The notes beneath the pieces were generated by a model, which saw only the letters and a program-made list of their open reading frames with translations, did no database searches and had not been told where the DNA came from. Positions 32,769 through 41,771 of a stretch of DNA of 64,000 nt are shown here, piece by piece; position 1 is the first letter of the stretch; every line of letters starts with the position of its first letter. The stretch spans positions 62,001 through 126,000 of the forward strand of contig CAJTFB010000002.1 of assembly GCA_910575665.1 (NCBI GenBank), in the 5' to 3' direction. Position numbers and translations under genes: made by a program. Origin of the DNA: Eubacteriaceae bacterium (GTDB taxonomy: Bacteria; Bacillota; Clostridia; Lachnospirales; Lachnospiraceae).

Positions 32769-34934
32769 ATGAGTGATAAAATATATCTGGATGAATCACT
32801 ATCTTTTGAAGAGAGAGCGGAGGCGCTGGTGTCAGAAATGACACTGGAGGAAAAAGTCTACCAGACTCTTCACGGAGCACCTGCCATAGAACGTTTGGAT
32901 GTAAAGGCATATAATTATTGGAATGAAGCACTTCACGGTGTGGCGAGAGCGGGTACAGCGACTGTTTTTCCCCAGGCGATCGGACTTGCTGCTACATTTG
33001 ATGAAGATTTTTTAGAAGATATCGCAGAAGCTGTCTCAGATGAAGGGCGTGCCAAATTTAATGCACAACAGAAATATGGCGATTATGATATCTATAAAGG
33101 TCTTACATTTTGGTCCCCGAATGTAAATATATTCCGTGATCCGAGATGGGGGCGGGGGCATGAGACCTTTGGTGAGGATCCCTATCTGACATCAAGGCTG
33201 GGGGTTCGGTTTATCGAAGGAATGCAGGGGAAAGACGAAAAATATATGAAGGTTGCTGCCTGTGCAAAGCATTTTGCTGTTCACTCCGGTCCAGAGGATG
33301 AAAGACATAGTTTCAATGCGGTGGTCAGTGAGCAGGATCTGAGGGAGACCTATCTTCCTGCATTTAAGGCATGTGTAAAGGAAGCTGGTGTGGAAGTGGT
33401 CATGGGTGCCTATAACCGTACCAACGGCGAGGCCTGCTGTGGAAGTAAAAGGTTGTTGGAAGACATACTGCGGGGAGAGTGGCAGTTTAATGGGCATGTT
33501 ACGTCGGACTGCTGGGCGATCAAGGACTTTCATGAATATCATATGGTAACTTCTACCCCTGTAGAAAGCGTTGCCCTTGCCATGAATAAAGGTTGTGATC
33601 TAAACTGCGGTAATATTTATGGAAATCTTTTAAAGGCGGTGAAGGACGGACTGGTAGAGGAAGAAACCATTACTCGCGCCGTAAAAAGACTTTTTACCAC
33701 GAGAATGAAACTGGGGCTCTTTGATCCACAGGAAAAGGTTCCTTATCATGCCATTGATTATTGTGTGGTTGACTGTGTTGAACATAAAAAACTCAATGAG
33801 AAGGCGGCAAGGAAGAGTGCGGTTCTGTTAAAGAACTCAGAGGACCTCCTTCCATTAGATAAGAAAGCCTATAAGACCATCGGCGTAGTGGGACCGAATG
33901 CCAATAACCGGAAAGCTTTAGTTGGTAATTATGAGGGAACGGCTTCAGAGTATATTACCATTCTGGAGGGGATTCAGCGCTATGTGGGAGAAGAGGCAAG
34001 AGTGCTCTATTCTGCTGGGTGTCATCTCTGCAGGGACCGCATGCAAGGATTGGCCCAGGCAAATGACCGTATGTCGGAGGTTCGGGCTGTGGCAGATGCC
34101 TCCGATGTGATCATTGCCTGTCTGGGATTGGATGCAAGCCTTGAAGGGGAAGAGGGAGATCAAGGAAACGAATTTGCCAGTGGAGATAAGCCCAATTTGA
34201 ATCTTCCGGGACTGCAGCAGGAAGTATTGGAGGAATTGGTGAAATCCGGAAAACCAGTAGTTCTTGTTCTACTTTCAGGAAGTGCACTTGCTGTGCCATA
34301 TGCGGACAAACATGTACCAGCGATCTTGCAGGGTTGGTACCCAGGAGCGAGAGGCGGAAAGGCGATCGCCGATATTCTTTTTGGAGAATATTCTCCAGAA
34401 GGAAAACTACCAGTGACCTTCTACCGCACATCAGAGGAACTTCCGGATTTTAAAGATTATTCTATGAAGAACCGAACCTACCGTTACATGAAAAATGAGG
34501 CGCTCTATCCATTTGGTTATGGTCTGAGCTATACTAAATTTGAAATGAGCGGAACAAAGATTTCAGGGGATAGGATAGCCATTGATAAGAGTGTTACAAT
34601 TCGAACAACAATAACCAACATCGGAGAAATGGAAGGTGCTGAAACTGTTCAGGTGTATATTCACGCCTGTGTGGAAGAGGCTCCGAATTATCAGCTCAAA
34701 GCTTTGAAGAAGGTGACGTTGAAGCCCGGTGAGAGCAGAGAGGTTACCTTAAATCTTAGCGATACGGATTTTGCCCTCTATAATGAAGAGGGTGTAAAGG
34801 TTCTGGAACATTGCGATTACGAAGTATATGTGGGAACCAGTTTGCCGGATGCGAGAAGCAAAACCTTGACAGGAACGTCTCCTAAAAAATATATAATTAA
34901 AAATGAAGGAGACGTGGTTGTGATCGCGGAGTAA
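32769..34934 (+). CDS. Glycoside hydrolase family 3 beta-xylosidase/beta-glucosidase
   Basis: A 721-residue intracellular GH3 enzyme. Domain 1 is the barrel with nucleophile Asp247 in VTSDCWAI and substrate-binding KHFA; domain 2 holds the likely acid Glu in EGEEGD (around residue 455); a fibronectin III-like domain closes the protein. The SDCWAI form and the locus favour beta-xylosidase over beta-glucosidase. I start at ATG 32769 (MSDKIYLDES) with GGAGA upstream; a TTG at 32757 overlaps that site. No signal peptide. Substrate is inferred. Confidence 0.88.
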   Translation: MSDKIYLDESLSFEERAEALVSEMTLEEKVYQTLHGAPAIERLDVKAYNYWNEALHGVARAGTATVFPQAIGLAATFDEDFLEDIAEAVSDEGRAKFNAQQKYGDYDIYKGLTFWSPNVNIFRDPRWGRGHETFGEDPYLTSRLGVRFIEGMQGKDEKYMKVAACAKHFAVHSGPEDERHSFNAVVSEQDLRETYLPAFKACVKEAGVEVVMGAYNRTNGEACCGSKRLLEDILRGEWQFNGHVTSDCWAIKDFHEYHMVTSTPVESVALAMNKGCDLNCGNIYGNLLKAVKDGLVEEETITRAVKRLFTTRMKLGLFDPQEKVPYHAIDYCVVDCVEHKKLNEKAARKSAVLLKNSEDLLPLDKKAYKTIGVVGPNANNRKALVGNYEGTASEYITILEGIQRYVGEEARVLYSAGCHLCRDRMQGLAQANDRMSEVRAVADASDVIIACLGLDASLEGEEGDQGNEFASGDKPNLNLPGLQQEVLEELVKSGKPVVLVLLSGSALAVPYADKHVPAILQGWYPGARGGKAIADILFGEYSPEGKLPVTFYRTSEELPDFKDYSMKNRTYRYMKNEALYPFGYGLSYTKFEMSGTKISGDRIAIDKSVTIRTTITNIGEMEGAETVQVYIHACVEEAPNYQLKALKKVTLKPGESREVTLNLSDTDFALYNEEGVKVLEHCDYEVYVGTSLPDARSKTLTGTSPKKYIIKNEGDVVVIAE

Positions 34935-34946
34935 ATGGAGGAGAGA

Positions 34947-36965
34947 ATGAACACTGCAAATTATACGAAATGCTGGCTAGACTATCAAGAATTGCCAGAT
35001 GAGCAGAAAAAGGCGTGTTTCTATTATCCTGTATTGATGACGGGGGGAAAGGTCGCCAACACAGCAGGAGAAGAATACTGTACATCCATGGCGCAGTTGT
35101 TGGGAGAGCCAGTAGAGCTTCTGGGTGAGGCTATTGAGGAGCCGGGAGTCTATATGGAAGTGGATCCAGAGCTAAAAGTTTCTGGCGCTGAAGAGGCATT
35201 GGCATTCCAGACCTTTATGATTTCCGAAGAAGAGGGAAGTATGATCATCACTGGTAAATCAGAGGAAGCTTTGTTACAGGGTGTATTTGCCTTTGTACGA
35301 ATGGTTTATCTTGAAGAGCTGGATGAGAAGCTGCCCTATCGCTTTACACCGACAATGCCCCTTCGGATCATGAATCACTGGGATGATATGGATGGCAGTA
35401 TCGAGAGAGGGTATTCTGGGCAGTCTTTCTTCTATGAAGATTACGAGATGTTCTACAACGATAGAATAGAAATGTATGCCCGGCTGATGGCATCCATTGG
35501 TACGAATGTGATTGTGATCAATAATGTGAATGTACATGAAAAAGAGACCTACCTTATTACAGATGTGTATTTGGATATGGTGAAAAAATATGCAGATCTG
35601 TTTGGCCGGTATGGCATCAAACTTTTACTGAGTGTAAATTTTGCAGCTCCGATGGAATTGGGAGGAATTCTGGTATCAGATCCGCTGGATTTGGCTGTCA
35701 TAAGGTGGTGGGAGCAAGCCGTGAAGCATATTTACGAGGTGATACCTGAATTTGGCGGATTTTTGGTAAAAGCAGATTCCGAGGGAAGACCAGGCCCCTT
35801 TACTTATGGAAGAACCCATGCGGACGGTGCCAATATGCTGGCCAGGGCATTGGCACCCTACGGCGGTATCGTTGTGTGGCGATGTTTTGTGTATAATTGC
35901 GGTCAGGACTGGAGGGACCAGAAGACCGATCGGGCTAGGGCTGCCTATGATCATTTTATGGATTTAGACGGAAGTTTTGATGATAATGTGATTCTTCAGA
36001 TTAAAAATGGTCCGATGGATTTTCAGGTCAGGGAGCCGGTGTCACCGCTGTTTGGTGGGCTCAAAAAGACCAACATGATCCTTGAGGTACAGATCGCCCA
36101 GGAGTATACCGGACAACAGATTGATCTCTGCTATCTGATTCCGATGTGGAAGGAGATTCTCTCTTTTGATACTTATGGAGTGGGAGAGGAAACGACTGTG
36201 GAAAGGGTAGTCTCTGGGGAGTGTTATGGACAGAGCCTGTGTGGCATTGCCGGTGTGATCAATACTGGAGATGATGAAAATTGGACGGGAAATGATCTTG
36301 CAGCGGCAAATCTGTATGGATTTGGACGCCTGGCGATGGATGCATCCCTGAGTGCGGAGCAGATCGCCAGAGAGTGGACCAGATTGTCCCTTGGCAGTTC
36401 CAGAGATGTTGTGGAGGTCGTCGTACCCATGTTGTGCGGCTCCTGGAGGACATACGAAAAATATAATGCGCCTCTTGGAATTGGCTGGATGGTCACCCCT
36501 CATTATCACTACGGACCGGATATCGACGGGTATGAATACGACCGCTGGGGGACCTATCACCGGGCGGATCTACATGGTATTGGTGTGGACCGTACAGAAA
36601 AGGGGACTGGATATGTGTCCCAGTACAATGAACCCTGGTGTTCCATATACAGGGATTTGGAAAAATGCCCAGAAGAGTTGTTGCTTTTTTTTCATCACAT
36701 TCCATATACCTACAAGTTAAAGACCGGAAAAACGTTAATCCAACACATATATGACACTCATTTTGAAGGAGTTCAGGAAGTGGAGACGATGCAGAAAAAC
36801 TGGGATATGCTCAGAGGTAAAATTTCAGACCGCGTTTTTTCCTGTGTGGCAGAGCGTTTTGTGAGACAGATGGAGAATGCAAGGGAATGGCGTGATCGTG
36901 TAAATACATATTTTTATCGTAAATGTGGGATTGAGGATGAAAAAGGAAGAAAAATTTACCCCTGA
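34947..36965 (+). CDS. aguA: Alpha-glucuronidase, glycoside hydrolase family 67
   Basis: A 672-residue GH67 enzyme that removes 4-O-methylglucuronic acid from the non-reducing end of aldouronic acids made from glucuronoxylan. Family motifs are clear: NHWDDMDGSIERGYSG near residue 135, GFLVKADSEGRPGP (acid Glu near 279), NGPMDF (Asp near 358) and LEVQIAQEYTGQ (Glu near 380), the last two forming the base pair of residues. No signal peptide, so it is intracellular, as usual for GH67. I start at ATG 34947, with GGAGG upstream. This gene fixes the substrate of the locus as acidic xylan fragments. Confidence 0.95.
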   Translation: MNTANYTKCWLDYQELPDEQKKACFYYPVLMTGGKVANTAGEEYCTSMAQLLGEPVELLGEAIEEPGVYMEVDPELKVSGAEEALAFQTFMISEEEGSMIITGKSEEALLQGVFAFVRMVYLEELDEKLPYRFTPTMPLRIMNHWDDMDGSIERGYSGQSFFYEDYEMFYNDRIEMYARLMASIGTNVIVINNVNVHEKETYLITDVYLDMVKKYADLFGRYGIKLLLSVNFAAPMELGGILVSDPLDLAVIRWWEQAVKHIYEVIPEFGGFLVKADSEGRPGPFTYGRTHADGANMLARALAPYGGIVVWRCFVYNCGQDWRDQKTDRARAAYDHFMDLDGSFDDNVILQIKNGPMDFQVREPVSPLFGGLKKTNMILEVQIAQEYTGQQIDLCYLIPMWKEILSFDTYGVGEETTVERVVSGECYGQSLCGIAGVINTGDDENWTGNDLAAANLYGFGRLAMDASLSAEQIAREWTRLSLGSSRDVVEVVVPMLCGSWRTYEKYNAPLGIGWMVTPHYHYGPDIDGYEYDRWGTYHRADLHGIGVDRTEKGTGYVSQYNEPWCSIYRDLEKCPEELLLFFHHIPYTYKLKTGKTLIQHIYDTHFEGVQEVETMQKNWDMLRGKISDRVFSCVAERFVRQMENAREWRDRVNTYFYRKCGIEDEKGRKIYP

Positions 36966-37000
36966 TGTATTTTATTTTGTAAGGAAAGGAAGAATAGTAA

Positions 37001-38074
37001 ATGGAAATGACATTAAGATGGTATGGCGAGGGAAATGACAGTGTGACACTGGAACAGATTCGTCAGATACCAGGAGTAACCGGAGTTATCACAGCACTTC
37101 ATGACATCCCGGCTGGAGAGCCATGGACCTATGAGGATGTTATGAAAAGAAAGCAGGAAGTCGAGGCAAAAGGGCTTCATCTGACAGGTATTGAGAGTAT
37201 CAATGTCCATGAGGACATCAAGATTGGTCTACCCTCCCGTGACCAGCTGATCGAGAATTACAAGAAGTCTTTGGAGGCAGTGGGAAAAGCGGGGATTCAT
37301 CTGGTATGTTACAACTTTATGCCGGTTTTTGACTGGACAAGAACAGATCTTGCGATGCCTCTGGAAGATGGCTCCACCGCACTGGCTTATGATTCCTCTA
37401 TCATCGATGGAATCGATGCCAGTGAGATGTTTGACCGCATCGAAAAAGCCAGCGGAGGTTTCGTTATGCCCGGCTGGGAACCAAACCGTAAGGCAGAGAT
37501 CATGGAGCTTTTTGAAAAATATAAAGATGTGACGGCGGACAAGCTCCGGGAGAATTTTAAGTATTTTCTCGATGGCATTATGCCAGTTTGTGAAAAATAC
37601 CAGATCAAGATGGCGGTTCATCCGGATGATCCTGCATGGGATGTGTTCGGACTTCCAAGAATTGTAACCTGCGAGGAGGATCTGTTAAAGATCGCTTCCC
37701 TAAATGACAGCATTTATAATGGATTTACATTCTGTACTGGCTCCCTGGGAAGTAATTTGAATAACGATCTACCGAAGATTATCCGCAATCCTAAGATTGT
37801 CGAGAGAATACATTTTGCCCATATCCGTAATATCAAGTATGAAAATGACGACCTGTTCCATGAGGTGTCCCATCTTTCTTCCGATGGCAATTTTGATATG
37901 TATGAGATCATAAAGGCATTGATAGAGATGGGTTTTGACGGTGTGATTCGTCCAGACCATGGCAGAATGATCTGGGATGAGCAGGCGAGACCGGGATACG
38001 GGCTCTACGACCGCGCATTGGGCGTGGCTTATCTGAACGGTCTTTGGGAAGCCATTAAGAAAAATAGTAAATGA
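37001..38074 (+). CDS. uxuA: Mannonate dehydratase
   Basis: UxuA dehydrates D-mannonate to 2-keto-3-deoxygluconate in glucuronate catabolism. The 357-residue protein has the family N-terminus MEMTLRWYGEGND and the metal-binding barrel motifs, such as MAVHPDDPAW near residue 205 and the late HFAHIRN and RPDHGR. GGAAAGGAAG lies upstream. It stands between GH67 and uxuB, so glucuronate released by GH67 feeds straight into it. Confidence 0.95.
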   Translation: MEMTLRWYGEGNDSVTLEQIRQIPGVTGVITALHDIPAGEPWTYEDVMKRKQEVEAKGLHLTGIESINVHEDIKIGLPSRDQLIENYKKSLEAVGKAGIHLVCYNFMPVFDWTRTDLAMPLEDGSTALAYDSSIIDGIDASEMFDRIEKASGGFVMPGWEPNRKAEIMELFEKYKDVTADKLRENFKYFLDGIMPVCEKYQIKMAVHPDDPAWDVFGLPRIVTCEEDLLKIASLNDSIYNGFTFCTGSLGSNLNNDLPKIIRNPKIVERIHFAHIRNIKYENDDLFHEVSHLSSDGNFDMYEIIKALIEMGFDGVIRPDHGRMIWDEQARPGYGLYDRALGVAYLNGLWEAIKKNSK

Positions 38075-38096
38075 ATTTGGAAAGGACAGTAAGATC

Positions 38097-39710
38097 ATGA
38101 AATTGACAGATTTGCGAAAGGAAATTTCTGGTGACTGGAAGGCAAAAGGCTATGAACTTCCAGAATATGACCGGGAAGCCGTAAAGAAAAACACGAAGGA
38201 AAACCCTGCCTGGGTTCATTTTGGAGCGGGAAATATTTTCCGAGCATTTCCGGCTGAAATACTTCAGAGATTATTGAATAGCGGCGCGTATGACAAGGGT
38301 GTGATCGTGGCGGAGAGCTTTGACCACGAGATTATCACAAAGGCTTATAAGCCCTATGATTCCCTCAGTCTTTCAGTGGTTTTGAAATCCAATGGTACCA
38401 TTGAAAAAAAGGTAGTGGGGAGCGTTGTGGAGGCACTGGTGGCGGATCAGTCGGTTCCAGAAGATTTTTCCAGGCTCTTTGAGATTTTTGAGTCCCCGTC
38501 ATTACAGATCGCAAGTTTTACCATTACTGAGAAAGGTTATAGTCTCCATGATGGAAAGGGAGATATTCTACCAGTGGTAGAAGCCGGCTTTAGAGAGTCG
38601 ACGGAGAACCAAGGACATCTTATGGGGCGGATCGCGGCATTATGCTACCGTCGTTATCAGACCTGTAAGGCACCAATTGCCCTGTCCAGTATGGATAACT
38701 GTTCCCATAACGGAGATAAGTTGAAAGCGGGCGTCATGGCCTTTGTAGAAGCATGGACGAAGAATGGTATTGTGGAGAAGGAATTTGAGGATTTTATGAA
38801 GGAACCGTCGAAGGTGTCTTTCCCCTGTTCTATGATCGACAAAATTACTCCGAGACCAGATGAAAATGTGAAGAAAATGCTGGAGGAGGACGGTTTTGAG
38901 GATACAGAGCTGATCATTACCAGCCGTAATACCTATACTTCGCCTTTTGTAAATTCTGAGGAAACAGGGTATCTAGTAATTGAGGACTCCTTCCCGAATG
39001 GGAGACCGCCGCTGGAAAAAGCGGGCGTTCTTTTTACCGACAAAGAGACGGTGGATAAGGTAGAGAGAATGAAAGTATGTACCTGTTTGAATCCTCTTCA
39101 CACGGCGTTGGCTGTGTATGGCTGTCTGTTATCCCATACCTCTATCCATGAGGAGATGAAGGATGCAGAGTTATCTTCTCTTATCGAAAAAATGTGCTAC
39201 GAAGAGGGAATGCCGGTGGTGGTAGATCCGGGAGTTATTGATCCGAAGGATTTTGCCGGTGCTGTGTTGAAGCTGAGATTTCCGAATCCCTTTATGCCGG
39301 ATTCACCCCAGCGAATTGCCACAGATACCTCCCAGAAGCTGTCTGTGCGGTTTGGAGAAACGATCAAATCTTATCTGGCAAGCGATACACTGGATGTAAA
39401 ATCTCTGACGTTGATCCCTCTGGTACTGGCTGGCTGGTGTCGCTATCTCATGGGAGTCAATGACGACGGTGAGAAATTTGAACAGAGTCCAGATCCTTTG
39501 TTAGAAAAAGTTAAGCAATACGTTGCTGGGGTAAAACTTGGTGAAAAGACTGATGTGCATACTGCACTGGAGCCTATTTTGAAAGATGAGACCATATTTG
39601 GTGTGAATCTCTATGAGGCGGGCCTCGGTGAGAAGGTGGAAGGCATGTTTGCCGAGATGGCAGCAGGTAAAGGTGCGATCCGCAGCACGTTGAAAAAATA
39701 TGTAAGATAA
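38097..39710 (+). CDS. uxuB: Fructuronate reductase (mannitol dehydrogenase family)
   Basis: UxuB reduces D-fructuronate to D-mannonate with NADH. The 537-residue protein has the nucleotide-binding segment VHFGAGNIFRAF near residue 40 and the family active-site region with SSMDNCSHNGD near residue 200. It follows uxuA by 22 bases and ends the operon at a terminator. Tagaturonate reductase (UxaB) and mannitol dehydrogenases are relatives; pairing with uxuA and GH67 supports fructuronate. The isomerase UxaC needed before this step is not in the window. Confidence 0.9.
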   Translation: MKLTDLRKEISGDWKAKGYELPEYDREAVKKNTKENPAWVHFGAGNIFRAFPAEILQRLLNSGAYDKGVIVAESFDHEIITKAYKPYDSLSLSVVLKSNGTIEKKVVGSVVEALVADQSVPEDFSRLFEIFESPSLQIASFTITEKGYSLHDGKGDILPVVEAGFRESTENQGHLMGRIAALCYRRYQTCKAPIALSSMDNCSHNGDKLKAGVMAFVEAWTKNGIVEKEFEDFMKEPSKVSFPCSMIDKITPRPDENVKKMLEEDGFEDTELIITSRNTYTSPFVNSEETGYLVIEDSFPNGRPPLEKAGVLFTDKETVDKVERMKVCTCLNPLHTALAVYGCLLSHTSIHEEMKDAELSSLIEKMCYEEGMPVVVDPGVIDPKDFAGAVLKLRFPNPFMPDSPQRIATDTSQKLSVRFGETIKSYLASDTLDVKSLTLIPLVLAGWCRYLMGVNDDGEKFEQSPDPLLEKVKQYVAGVKLGEKTDVHTALEPILKDETIFGVNLYEAGLGEKVEGMFAEMAAGKGAIRSTLKKYVR

Positions 39711-39821
39711 ACAGTAAACATGGTGCCGCGGAAGGCACCGTCGAGCTAGTACAACGAATCTTGTATCTGAACCGATTTCCTACGTGAATATGTCAAGACT
39801 CAATTTTCGTTGTATTAGAAA

Positions 39822-39867
39822 AGAACAGCTTCCTAATTTTAAGTTAAGTTAGAAAGCTGTTCTTTTT
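39822..39867. terminator. Bidirectional terminator between uxuB and sigG
   Basis: agaacagcttcctaa pairs with ttagaaagctgttct with one mismatch. A T5 run follows on the plus strand and a T-rich run (ttttct) follows on the minus strand, fitting the convergent genes. Confidence 0.85.
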
Positions 39868-39909
39868 GATTTTAGGCCATAAAGTTATGAAAAGGAAAAA
39901 CCAAAGGAA

Positions 39910-40686
39910 TTACGCCAGGGCGGTTTTCATGATCCCCAATGCGTTCTTTTCTAGACGGGAAACTTGAGCTTGGGAGATATGGATTTCTTCGGCTACCTCC
40001 ATCTGGGTTTTTCCCTGAAAATACCGGAGATCAATGATGTTTTTTTCCCGTTCAGGAAGAGTCTTCATAGCTTCCCGCAGAGAGAGCATTTCCACCCAGT
40101 TTGCCTCTTTGTTTTTCGTGTCACTGATCTGGTCCATGATATAGAGTGTATCGCCACCTTCTGAATAAACGGGTTCATACAGAGAGACAGGGCTCTGTAT
40201 GGCGTCCAGGGCAAAGACGATGTCTTCTGCTGGTACATCAAGTTCCTTTGCGATATCCTCGATGGTTGGTTCCCGGTCAGACTTTTTCATCATGGCTTCC
40301 TTTGTATAGATTGCTTTATAGGCGATATCTCTCAGGGATCGGCTGACCCGGATCGAGTTGTTGTCCCGAAGGAAGCGCCGAACTTCTCCAATGATCATAG
40401 GTACCGCATAGGTGCTGAATTTGACGTTCAGTGTCACATCAAAATTATCAATCGCTTTGATTAATCCGATACAGCCGATTTGAAACAGATCGTCGATGTT
40501 CTCATTTGAGTTGGTAAAGCGTTGGATAATACTGAGGACGAGACGGAGGTTTCCTTTGATATAAGTGTCTCTTGCCTCCTTATTTCCCTTGGCAATTTCT
40601 TTAAAGAGCTGTTCTTTTTCATCTTCGGTTAAGAGGGGAAGTTTGCTTGTATTTACTCCGCATATTTCGACTTTATATTGTGCCAT
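39910..40686 (-). CDS. sigG: RNA polymerase sigma-G factor
   Basis: SigG directs late forespore transcription. The 258-residue protein begins with the SigG-specific sequence KVEICGVNTSKLPLL, which also carries the anti-sigma contact region. Region 2 contains DDLFQIGCIGLIKAIDNFD and region 4 ends with the helix-turn-helix MEVAEEIHISQAQVSRLEK. GGAGG precedes the ATG. In Bacillus and Clostridium sigG follows spoIIGA-sigE; that pair is not adjacent here. A sigma-G-like promoter lies upstream, consistent with self-activation. Confidence 0.95.
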   Translation of the reverse strand: MAQYKVEICGVNTSKLPLLTEDEKEQLFKEIAKGNKEARDTYIKGNLRLVLSIIQRFTNSNENIDDLFQIGCIGLIKAIDNFDVTLNVKFSTYAVPMIIGEVRRFLRDNNSIRVSRSLRDIAYKAIYTKEAMMKKSDREPTIEDIAKELDVPAEDIVFALDAIQSPVSLYEPVYSEGGDTLYIMDQISDTKNKEANWVEMLSLREAMKTLPEREKNIIDLRYFQGKTQMEVAEEIHISQAQVSRLEKNALGIMKTALA

Positions 40687-40768
40687 AGTGACAGACCTCC
40701 ATGCCGGTGAATTATTTGAGAAGTGAGCCTGTTGATGAAGTGATGGCGCACCATTTGATTCTGTAAAA

Positions 40769-40797
40769 TATTCTGCTCATAAATGAATGAATTATTC
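40769..40797 (-). promoter_or_regulatory. Candidate sigma-G-dependent promoter of sigG
   Basis: On the minus strand GAATA (40797-40793) and CAGAATA (40775-40769) are 17 bases apart. The first matches the sigma-G -35 consensus GMATR fully; the second matches CATWMTA at six of seven positions. It lies about 80 bases before the start codon. Confidence 0.45.
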
Positions 40798-40887
40798 TCG
40801 GAAATCATAGATTTATAAAAATAAAATTGCTTCCGGAGTGAGTGAAAAAGAATTCCTGTACCCGGAGCAGAAGTGTGAGTTGACGGT

Positions 40888-41142
40888 ATGAGAATCTGTG
40901 AATTAAAGGAAAAAGAAGTGATCAATGTATGTGACGGTGAGAGACTGGGGTATGTAGAGGATATGATCTTTGATCTGTGTAAGGGCTGCATCAGCCATAT
41001 TATTGTGCCAGGTCCCTGCAAATTCTTTGGCATTTTTGGAAAAGAAGAAGAATTTGTGATCGACCTGTCTTGTATACGGCAGATTGGCGCTGATGTCATC
41101 CTGGTGGAGATAAATGTGGAAAAAGCAAGAAAAAAATGTTAA
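40888..41142 (+). CDS. YlmC/YmxH family sporulation protein (PRC-barrel)
   Basis: An 84-residue single PRC-barrel protein, MRICELKEKEVINVCDGERLGYVEDMIFD..., matching the YlmC/YmxH family common in spore formers. The molecular role is unknown; PRC barrels usually mediate protein or RNA contacts. It lies divergent from sigG and ahead of nrdR. The ribosome site is weak (GTGAG), so the start rests on family similarity. Confidence 0.85.
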   Translation: MRICELKEKEVINVCDGERLGYVEDMIFDLCKGCISHIIVPGPCKFFGIFGKEEEFVIDLSCIRQIGADVILVEINVEKARKKC

Positions 41143-41226
41143 AAACATCTTTACGTGAGGTGAAATATCGATTATCATAGTAGAGGATCATAGAATCCAA
41201 TAAAAGTCGGAAAGGAAAACTCAGCT

Positions 41227-41682
41227 ATGAAGTGTCCATTTTGCGGAGAAGAAAATACAAAGGTGATTGATTCCAGGCCAGCGGATGATAATAGCTCCAT
41301 CCGCCGCAGAAGACAGTGTGAAAAATGTGATAAAAGATTTACGACATACGAAAAATTAGAGACGATTCCCCTTGTGGTGATCAAAAAAGATCTGGCAAGG
41401 GAACCTTATGACCGTTCCAAAATTGAGAGAGGGCTGTTTCGTTCCTGTACCAAGCTTCCCATCTCCGTGGACCAGATCAATCGGATCGTGGACAGCGTCG
41501 AGACGGAGATTTTTAATATCGAGAAAAAAGAAGTTCCCAGCCAGTATATCGGAGAGGTGGTCATGGAGCGCTTAAAAGAGCTGGATCCGGTGGCCTATGT
41601 AAGATTTGCTTCCATTTATCGGGAATTTAAAGATGTGAATACGTTTATGGATGAGATAAAAAAAATACTGGACAACCAGTGA
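41227..41682 (+). CDS. nrdR: Transcriptional repressor NrdR
   Basis: NrdR is a nucleotide-sensing repressor of ribonucleotide reductase genes. The 151-residue length is standard. The N-terminal zinc ribbon has CPFCGEENTKVIDSR and CEKCDKRFTTYE, with the RRRRQC stretch between them, and an ATP-cone domain spans about residues 49-139. Ribosome site GGAAAGG precedes the ATG. No reductase gene is in the window, so its targets are elsewhere. Confidence 0.97.
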   Translation: MKCPFCGEENTKVIDSRPADDNSSIRRRRQCEKCDKRFTTYEKLETIPLVVIKKDLAREPYDRSKIERGLFRSCTKLPISVDQINRIVDSVETEIFNIEKKEVPSQYIGEVVMERLKELDPVAYVRFASIYREFKDVNTFMDEIKKILDNQ

Positions 41683-41771
41683 GATCTGGTGCTATACTCG
41701 TATCAGGTAATTTTCTTCCCTGGGGCAGAGCTGGCTGCTGATGTCAGGTCAAACAAAGGGGGAAACATATA

